The position numbers and the translations under genes were made by a program. From assembly GCA_035581425.1 (NCBI GenBank), contig DATJVP010000162.1, forward strand, positions 1 through 19,308: a stretch of DNA of 19,308 nt, read 5' to 3'. Positions 14,500 to 19,308 of this stretch are shown piece after piece; position 1 is the stretch's first letter; each line of letters starts with the position of its first letter. The notes beneath the pieces were generated by a model. The model was not told the DNA's origin and ran no database searches. It worked only from the letters and a program-made list of their open reading frames with translations. This DNA is from DASZHJ01 sp035581425. GTDB taxonomy: Bacteria > Pseudomonadota > Alphaproteobacteria > ATCC43930 > CGMCC-115725.

Positions 14500-14742
14500 C
14501 TAGACGATCACACCATATTTTTTGATCTTAGCCTCAATCTCGCTTTCTAGATCGGGAAATGGCGATAAGGCTCGGTTGATCACCTGCTCGCCGATATGAG
14601 CGCTGGCGAGCGCGATCGCTTTTGCAAACGTGTCGGATTCTTGAGCTGCGCAATGATCCTTTAGCAAAGGAATCAGTTCGGTGAGTTCGCGCATGGCACG
14701 AAAGCCGACCCTGGCCACGTGCCGAGCAACATCCTTTTCCAT
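14500..14742 (-). CDS. small hypothetical protein B (paralogue of 14003-14215)
   Basis: An 80-residue predicted helical protein of unknown family. It begins MEKDVARHVARVGFRAMREL, continues LIPLLKDHC with a single cysteine (Cys31), and ends with FPDLESEIEAKIKKYGVIV. It shares length, the position of the cysteine, the early EL pair and the late PDL with B'. The extra ten residues are a charged C-terminal tail. The ATG has only a weak purine stretch (AGAGAAG) about 10 bases upstream. It should be cytoplasmic. Pairing of B with A and of B' with A' suggests a duplicated two-gene unit. Confidence 0.6.
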   Translation of the reverse strand: MEKDVARHVARVGFRAMRELTELIPLLKDHCAAQESDTFAKAIALASAHIGEQVINRALSPFPDLESEIEAKIKKYGVIV

Positions 14743-14785
14743 GCAGGGACTTCTCTATTGGTTCTATTGGTATCGCTGATGACAC

Positions 14786-14986
14786 TCACTCACGCATCGG
14801 AGAAAATCGTATCGAGCCAAATAAGTGTCGTTTCAATTTCTCGTGGCACTCCTCGATGCAGCGGCTTAGTGGATCAAGGCTCGCGATATGCGGCCGGTTC
14901 GCTTGTGAACCGCGAATACCCCCCTTAGGAAATTCATAACGCATCTCCAATTCATTGACGCAGAACTGGACGCTAGTTGCGTTCAT
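14786..14986 (-). CDS. small hypothetical protein A (Cys-containing)
   Basis: A possible 66-residue protein with cysteines at 9, 43 and 47. The C-terminal half reads LDPLSRCIEECHEKLKRHLFG and looks like an amphipathic helix with a C-x3-C motif that could bind a metal or form a disulfide. No good ribosome site precedes the ATG at 14986, and an alternative ATG at 14944 is no better, so the start is uncertain. It lies 43 bases upstream of B. The only reason to believe it is coding is its motif and position match with the ORF at 14258-14476. Confidence 0.35.
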   Translation of the reverse strand: MNATSVQFCVNELEMRYEFPKGGIRGSQANRPHIASLDPLSRCIEECHEKLKRHLFGSIRFSPMRE

Positions 14987-15148
14987 TCCGCAAGCTACAT
15001 GCGTACGGCCCGCTTAAAATCCCCATTGCGCCCGAGCCTCCGGCCGCGCGACCATCGAATTCCAAGGAACTAAGAGAGGCGTTGCCGAGGGGCCGTCTCT
15101 TTCGAAGGCCCGCTAGGCCGCCTCCGCATATAGGCGATGGAGGCGCGC

Positions 15149-17185
15149 ATGAACGGCAGAGCAGCGGCACCGCGCACGGCGGCGCTGGTGGGACCTTACC
15201 TCTCGGGCAAGACGACGTTGTTGGAGGCGTTGCTCTTCGCCACCGGCGCCATCAACCGGCGCGGTACCATCAAGGACGGCAATACCGTCGGCGACGCGTC
15301 CTCCGAGGCGCGGCACCGGCAGATGAGCACTGAGATCAACGTCGCCCACGCGAATTTCCTCGGCGATCCCTGGACCTTCCTCGACTGCCCCGGCTCGATC
15401 GAGCTCGCCTACGAAGCGCAATGCGCGCTGCTCGCGGCCGACGTGGCCGTCGTGGTCTGCGAGCCCGAGCCCGACCGCGCACTGACGCTGAGCCCGCTCT
15501 TCAAGTTCCTGGATCAGCATCAGATCCCGCACATGCTCTTCATCAACAAGCTGGACACCGCGAATTCCGCGCGGGTGCGCGATGTAATGGCGGCGATCCA
15601 GTCGATCTCCGAGCGCCCGTTGGTGCTGCGCCAGGTGCCGCTCCGCGACAAGGAAGGCGCCATCACCGGCTATGTCGATCTCGTGAGCGAGCGCGCCTAC
15701 AAGTACAAGGCCGGCCAGGCCTCCGAGCTCATCCCGCTACCCAGCGATTTCTGGGACCGCGAGCGCGCGACGCGCACGAGCCTCGTCGAGAAGCTCGCGG
15801 ATTACGACGACAAGCTCCTGGAGCAGCTTCTCGAGGACGTCGAGCCCTCCAAGGCAGAGATCTATCAGCATCTCGCGAAGGACCTGAGCCGCGATCTCAT
15901 CGTGCCCGTGCTCTTGGGCTCGGGCCAGCAGGAGCACGGCGTCGCTCGCCTGCTGAAGGCGCTGCGGCACGAGACGCCGGAGCCCGCGGCCACCTCCGAG
16001 CGCCTCGGTCTCAAGGCGGGAAACGGCGAGACCGTCGCGCAGGTCATCAAGACCTATTACCCCGCGAACACCGGCAAGCTCTCTCTGGCGCGCGTCTGGC
16101 GCGGCACGGTCACGGAGGGCATGAGCCTCAACGGCGTCCGGGTCGCGGGCGTCCTCAAGATCAACGGCGCGAAGCAGGAGAAGCTCGCCTCGGCGGGTGT
16201 GGGCGAGGTGGTGGCGCTGGCGCGGCTCGAGGGTATTCCGACCGGCACGGTGCTCGTGAGCGCGGGCGAGCCGCCGAAGCTGCCGCAGCCCGCGGTGCCG
16301 AAGCCGGTCTACGGCCTCACGATCACCGCGGAGAAGCGCAATGACGACGTGAAGCTCAGCGGCGCCATCCACCGACTCATCGAGGAGGACCCGAGCCTCG
16401 TCCTCGAGCATCACGGGGACACGCAGGAGCTCATCCTCTGGGGCCAGGGCGACATCCATCTGCAGATCGCACTCGATCGGCTCAAAACGAAGTACAGCCT
16501 ACCCGCGGTGACGCGGCGGCCGCAGGTCGGCTACCGCGAGACCATCCGCAAGGGAACGACGCAGCACGCGCGTTTCAAGCGCCAGAGCGGCGGGCACGGC
16601 CAGTTCGCGGACATCGAGATCGAGGTAAGGCCGCTGCCCCGCGGCAACGGCCACGCCTTCACGGATTCCGTCGTGGGCGGCGCAATTCCCAAGAACTACA
16701 TTCCCGCCGTCGAGGACGGTGTGATGGAATACTTGAAGCACGGGCCGCTAGGCTTCCCGGTGGTGGACGTCACGGTCAATCTGGTGACGGGTCAGTATCA
16801 CACCGTCGACAGCTCCGATCAGGCCTTCAAGACCTGCGCCCGGCAGGCCATGACGGAGGCGATGCCTAAATGCGACCCGGTGCTCCTGGAGCCGATCCAC
16901 CGCGTCGACGTCTCCGTTCCCAACGCCTACACCTCGAAGGTGCAGCGGCTCGTCTCGGGACGGCGCGGGCAGATCCTCGGCTACGACGCCAAGGAGGGCT
17001 GGAACGGTTGGGATGTCGTCAGCGCCAACATGCCTCAAAACGAGCTCCACGATCTCATCATGGAGCTGCGCTCGATCACGCTCGGCGTGGGCACATACAC
17101 CGAGCGCTTCGACCACCTGCAGGAGCTGACCGGCAAGCTCGCTGACAAAGTCCTCGCGAGCCGCGGGGAGCAGGCGGCGGAGTAG
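15149..17185 (+). CDS. elongation factor G-like GTPase (EF-G paralogue)
   Basis: A 678-residue translational-GTPase homologue with all EF-G domains but a divergent G domain. The P-loop is GPYLSGKT (15-22). Switch I has lost the RGITI motif and reads RQMSTEIN (57-64). The G3 box is DCPGS (79-83) where EF-G has DTPGH, so the catalytic histidine is a serine. G4 is NKLD (133-136). Domains II-V are clear, with RETIRKGTT and FKRQSGGHGQFADIEIEV, then GGAIPKNYIPAVEDGVMEYL, VDSSDQAFK and LVSGRRGQILGYDAKEG. The ATG at 15149 has GGAGG 5 bases upstream and is preferred to the ATG at 15137. This alphaproteobacterial group is separate from the essential fusA product, and its role is unknown. Confidence 0.92.
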   Translation: MNGRAAAPRTAALVGPYLSGKTTLLEALLFATGAINRRGTIKDGNTVGDASSEARHRQMSTEINVAHANFLGDPWTFLDCPGSIELAYEAQCALLAADVAVVVCEPEPDRALTLSPLFKFLDQHQIPHMLFINKLDTANSARVRDVMAAIQSISERPLVLRQVPLRDKEGAITGYVDLVSERAYKYKAGQASELIPLPSDFWDRERATRTSLVEKLADYDDKLLEQLLEDVEPSKAEIYQHLAKDLSRDLIVPVLLGSGQQEHGVARLLKALRHETPEPAATSERLGLKAGNGETVAQVIKTYYPANTGKLSLARVWRGTVTEGMSLNGVRVAGVLKINGAKQEKLASAGVGEVVALARLEGIPTGTVLVSAGEPPKLPQPAVPKPVYGLTITAEKRNDDVKLSGAIHRLIEEDPSLVLEHHGDTQELILWGQGDIHLQIALDRLKTKYSLPAVTRRPQVGYRETIRKGTTQHARFKRQSGGHGQFADIEIEVRPLPRGNGHAFTDSVVGGAIPKNYIPAVEDGVMEYLKHGPLGFPVVDVTVNLVTGQYHTVDSSDQAFKTCARQAMTEAMPKCDPVLLEPIHRVDVSVPNAYTSKVQRLVSGRRGQILGYDAKEGWNGWDVVSANMPQNELHDLIMELRSITLGVGTYTERFDHLQELTGKLADKVLASRGEQAAE

Positions 17186-17203
17186 CATCGAGTTTCACTT
17201 GGG

Positions 17204-17250
17204 CCCCTCTCCCTAACCCTCTCCGACGGGGAGAGGGAAGGGTGAGGGGG
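17204..17250. repeat. REP-like imperfect palindrome between convergent genes
   Basis: The C-rich arm CCCCTCTCCCTAACCCTCTC (from 17204) is answered by a G-rich arm that reads GGGGAGAGGGAAGGGTGAGG (from 17228), with a few mismatches and a 3-base centre. Very similar C/T-rich palindromes occur as dispersed intergenic repeats in many alphaproteobacterial genomes. Here it lies between the EF-G-like gene and the convergent P460 gene, where the hairpin could also end transcription from both sides. Confidence 0.7.
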
Positions 17251-17276
17251 ACGAGCGATCGGCGATGGGTCGCCGC

Positions 17277-17828
17277 TCAGCCCCTCTTGTGATCGCGCAG
17301 ATAGGGCGCGAACAGGAAGGTGAAATCCTCCGACGCGGACTGCCGGTTGTTATGGCAGCCGAAGCAGATGTCGTATTTCTGGTCGGCGATGGGGGTGCCG
17401 TCGGCGTTGAAGGAGGCGTATTCCCAATCGCCGTTCTTCATGTTGGCGGGATGATCGTCACCCCAGCCCTTGCCCTTCTTCTGGAGCTGCACTTTGATCC
17501 AGCCGCCTTCGGCTATCATGCGGCCGTCCTTGTCGACGGCGGGCTGGCCATCTGCCCCGAGCTTCGCTTTCTTGTCGGCCATCACGAGCGTCGTGCCGTA
17601 GGGCACTGGCTTCCCGGCCTTCGCGGCCTTGAGCGAGGGCCGATCGACATAGAAGAAGCGCACGATCTTGAGGTCCGGGCGATCGATGATCCCGTAGAGC
17701 GCGTATTTGTGCTCGAAGTCCGTCGGGAACGTGATCCGCTCGGGGCCGGCCTGCAGCGAGCCCGCGGCAACGGTAAGACTGAGCGCGGCAATGCCGATGA
17801 CGGCGACGGCGAGCTTAAGCTTGCGCAT
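17277..17828 (-). CDS. cytochrome P460 family protein
   Basis: A 183-residue exported haem protein. A Sec signal peptide (residues 1-27, ending LQA) is followed by the P460 fold: YALYGIIDRPDLKIVRFFYVD (42-62), VPYGTTLVMADKKAK (75-89), EGGWIKVQLQKKGKGWGDD (107-125). The c-type haem motif CFGCH lies at 155-159, near the C-terminus as expected. Family members oxidise hydroxylamine or NO, or have a catalytic role not yet known. The haem in true P460 is cross-linked to a lysine; several lysines are candidates here, but I cannot assign one. The frame is open to 17897, but the ATG at 17828 has GGGGAGA upstream and starts the signal peptide. It follows the cupredoxin gene by 23 bases, so both proteins are likely to be co-produced in the periplasm. 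Confidence 0.9.
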   Translation of the reverse strand: MRKLKLAVAVIGIAALSLTVAAGSLQAGPERITFPTDFEHKYALYGIIDRPDLKIVRFFYVDRPSLKAAKAGKPVPYGTTLVMADKKAKLGADGQPAVDKDGRMIAEGGWIKVQLQKKGKGWGDDHPANMKNGDWEYASFNADGTPIADQKYDICFGCHNNRQSASEDFTFLFAPYLRDHKRG

Positions 17829-17851
17829 GGGTGTGATCTCCCCGCTTGGCA

Positions 17852-18166
17852 TCATTGCACGGTGACGTTGATCTTCATGGTGTCGTGGAAGGCGCATTCC
17901 ACGACGAAATGGCCGCGCTTCATGAGCGCGATTCGCTTGGTCTCGCCGGGCTTGAGGCCGCCGGGATTGACCCCGAACCCGAAGGTCGAGACGAAGGCGT
18001 CGTGCGCGACGGTGTCGTCGTTGACGAGCACGAGCACATCCCCGCGCTTGGCCACGATCTTGTCCGGGCTGTACTTCATGCCCTTCATGGTGACCTGAAT
18101 TTCCTTGGCGTTAGCGCCCTGGGCGACCAGAATCAGGAGCGCAAGAGCGCAGGCGAAGATCCGCAT
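17852..18166 (-). CDS. periplasmic cupredoxin (amicyanin/plastocyanin-like)
   Basis: A 104-residue exported type 1 copper protein. The signal peptide is residues 1-20 (cleavage after ANA). The mature domain has about 84 residues. Predicted copper ligands are His55 (VAHDAF) and Cys91, His94 and Met97 in CAFHDTM. The C-x2-H-x2-M spacing is the short loop of amicyanins. A typical strand reads DKIVAKRGDVLVLVNDD (35-51). Such proteins shuttle single electrons in the periplasm. The ATG at 18166 is preferred to an upstream start because it opens the signal peptide and has AGGGGG 7 bases before it. It is the first gene of a probable two-gene operon with P460. No methylamine dehydrogenase genes are in the window. 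Confidence 0.9.
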   Translation of the reverse strand: MRIFACALALLILVAQGANAKEIQVTMKGMKYSPDKIVAKRGDVLVLVNDDTVAHDAFVSTFGFGVNPGGLKPGETKRIALMKRGHFVVECAFHDTMKINVTVQ

Positions 18167-18258
18167 TGTGAACCCCCTGAGAATCAACTCCCAGCCGACC
18201 TTTGCCCGTGGGCGGTGTGGTGTCAAATGACGAGATCGCGAGCCTCGCGCGAGAGTGA

Positions 18259-18287
18259 CTTGCAGTGAGGCCGCCAGCGGTTATATG
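18259..18287 (+). promoter_or_regulatory. possible msrP promoter with adjacent palindrome
   Basis: CTTGCA (18259-18264) and TATATG (18282-18287) are separated by 17 bases, a fair sigma-70-type pair 33 bases upstream of the msrP start codon. Directly upstream lies CGCGAG-C-CTCGCG (18237-18249), a perfect 6-base inverted repeat that could be an operator, although such CG-rich palindromes also arise by chance. The 154-base spacer must also serve the divergent cupredoxin gene, for which I found no clear boxes. Confidence 0.4.
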
Positions 18288-18320
18288 CGGGGGGCGCGTG
18301 CGACAGCGCAGGAGGCGGAC

Positions 18321-19301
18321 ATGCTCATCAAGCGGAAGCGCGGTTGGGAAATTCCCGAGCGCGAGGCGACCTCGGAGTCGGTGTTCAATGACCGGCGACG
18401 TCTCATCAAGGCGATGGGCCTCAGCGCCATCGGCGCCGCCGCCGCAGCGACACGCCTGAGCAGGCTTGCCTTCGCGGCGGACGAGGGCGCGCCCGATCCC
18501 TCCGCCGGCCTCTATCCCGTCAAGCGGAACGAGACCTACGCGCTCGACCGGCCCATCACGCCGGAAAAGCTCGTCGAGACCTACAACAACTTTTACGAGT
18601 TCGGCTCGCAGAAGGAGATTTCCGACGAAGCGCAGGGGCTCAAGATTCGCCCCTGGACCGTCGAGATCGACGGCATGGTCGAGCAGCCGATCACGATCGA
18701 CATTGATGATCTCCTCAAGAAAATGCCTCTGGAGGAGCGGCTTTACCGGCACCGCTGCGTCGAGGCCTGGTCGATTGCCGCGCCCTGGAGCGGCTTTCCC
18801 ATGAAGGCGCTGGTCGACTTCGCGAAGCCGCTGGGCTCGGCGAAATTCGTGCGCACGCAGTCCTTCCAGGACGCGAAGGTCGCGAGCGGCCAGAAGGCCT
18901 TCTGGTATCCCTGGCCCTACATCGAGGGCGTCACCATCGAGGAAGCGACCAACGACGTGGCCTTCCTCGTCACCGGCCTCTATGGAAAGCCGCTGCCGAA
19001 ACAGAACGGCGCGCCGCTGCGCATGGAGCTTCCCTGGAAGTATGGATTCAAATCCGCGAAGTCGATCGTGAAGTTCACCTTCACCGACAAGCGGCCGGTC
19101 TCGTTCTGGACGACGCTGCAGGGAAGCGAGTACGGCTTCTGGGCGAACGTCAATCCGGAGGTGCCGCACCCCCGCTGGAGCCAGGCGTCCGAGCGCGTCC
19201 TGGGCACCAACGAGCGGCGCCCGACGCTCCTCTACAACGGCTACGGCGAGTTCGTGGCCTCGCTCTACGCGGGCCTCAAGGACGAGAAGCTCTTCATGTG
19301 A
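18321..19301 (+). CDS. msrP: protein-methionine-sulfoxide reductase, catalytic subunit MsrP
   Basis: A 326-residue periplasmic molybdopterin enzyme (YedY) that repairs oxidised methionine in envelope proteins. A Tat-type signal has twin arginines in DRRRLIKAMGLSAIG (24-38) and a likely cleavage after AFA (residue 52). The sulfite-oxidase-type fold follows. The molybdenum ligand is Cys146 in YRHRCVEAWS. Family segments include YNNFYEFGSQKEIS (88-101), PWKYGFKSAKSIV, and a YGFWANVNPEVPHPRWSQA stretch near the C-terminus. The ATG at 18321 has GGAGG 5 bases upstream, so earlier starts are rejected. The TGA at 19299-19301 is followed at once by ATG (19302), which may be the start of the membrane partner msrQ, but the window ends there. 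Confidence 0.95.
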   Translation: MLIKRKRGWEIPEREATSESVFNDRRRLIKAMGLSAIGAAAAATRLSRLAFAADEGAPDPSAGLYPVKRNETYALDRPITPEKLVETYNNFYEFGSQKEISDEAQGLKIRPWTVEIDGMVEQPITIDIDDLLKKMPLEERLYRHRCVEAWSIAAPWSGFPMKALVDFAKPLGSAKFVRTQSFQDAKVASGQKAFWYPWPYIEGVTIEEATNDVAFLVTGLYGKPLPKQNGAPLRMELPWKYGFKSAKSIVKFTFTDKRPVSFWTTLQGSEYGFWANVNPEVPHPRWSQASERVLGTNERRPTLLYNGYGEFVASLYAGLKDEKLFM

Positions 19302-19308
19302 ATGGTGT

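Larger units (their letters stand above)
13989..15148. other. lower-GC accessory stretch with four small minus-strand ORFs
   Basis: The block between the SDR gene and the EF-G-like gene differs from its surroundings. Hand counts of four 60-base rows (from 14521, 14581, 14761 and 14821) give 45-60% G+C, against 62% and 78% in rows counted in the flanking genes (from 13441 and 15421). It contains four short ORFs, all on the minus strand, in an A-B-A'-B' arrangement, entered separately here. No integrase, transposase, terminal repeat or tRNA is visible. The last part (14987-15148) holds no gene that I can support; it should contain the EF-G-like promoter, which I could not pin down. Confidence 0.6.

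Noticed and set aside
14719..14928. A 69-residue plus-strand frame with a signal-peptide-like start (LLVLLVSLMTLTHA).
   Set aside because: It starts with GTG without a ribosome site, overlaps ORF B and ORF A on the other strand, and the rest of its translation shows no family pattern. The hydrophobic run comes partly from a short TCTATTGGT-type repeat at 14752-14771. It is not excluded, but it is weaker than the minus-strand reading.
15060..15105. A partly complementary AAGAGA...TCTCTT stretch upstream of the EF-G-like gene, considered as an RNA hairpin or riboswitch.
   Set aside because: The stem is short and interrupted, and no known leader motif was recognised.
13989..15148. Possible insertion sequence or prophage remnant in the lower-GC block.
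   Set aside because: No transposase, integrase, terminal inverted repeats, target duplication or tRNA attachment site was found. Only base composition hints at transfer.

Overview
This 19.3 kb window reads as chromosomal DNA of a GC-rich alphaproteobacterium. The evidence is a phasin gene behind a PhaR-type operator, the gene order lgt - COG1565/NDUFAF7-type methyltransferase - pgeF, a ybjN-proC pair, a ubiK homologue, a TetR regulator with a COQ9-like C-terminal half, and an EF-G-like GTPase. Hyphomicrobiales or Rhodospirillales relatives are plausible, but the sequence alone does not fix the order. Most of the window is densely packed housekeeping DNA. No tRNA, rRNA, CRISPR array, transposase or integrase was seen.

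Region 1-2363: the 3' end of a family-5 peptide-type ABC substrate-binding protein meets a minus-strand NIPSNAP gene and a csaA-type tRNA-binding gene. Next comes a phasin gene with its own promoter, a palindromic operator at the predicted transcription start, and an intrinsic terminator. Region 2569-6023: a hotdog thioesterase converges on a minus-strand cluster that reads, in transcription order, ubiK, ybjN, proC, a YbaK/ProX-type deacylase gene and the tetR-like gene. ybjN and proC are joined by TAATG.

Region 6168-13988 (plus strand) is a long run of tightly spaced genes. They are hldD, lgt, the COG1565 methyltransferase, pgeF, an M14-like/DUF2817 metallopeptidase, a family-3 substrate-binding protein, an aspartate-type aminotransferase and an SDR oxidoreductase. 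Four of the junctions are overlapping stop/start or near-abutting joints, so much of it is probably co-transcribed. The common themes are envelope biogenesis (heptose for LPS, lipoprotein lipidation, peptidoglycan editing) and peptide or amino-acid handling.

Region 13989-15148 stands out. Its base composition is visibly less GC-rich, and it carries four short minus-strand ORFs in an alternating A-B-A'-B' order. B and B' are recognisable paralogues; A and A' share only a short RCxxEC motif. This is the least explained part of the window.

Region 15149-19301: an EF-G-like GTPase that has lost the catalytic switch-II histidine is followed by a REP-like palindrome. Then comes a periplasmic redox group: a cupredoxin with an amicyanin-type ligand loop and a cytochrome P460 on the minus strand, and a divergent msrP gene for the periplasmic methionine sulfoxide reductase.
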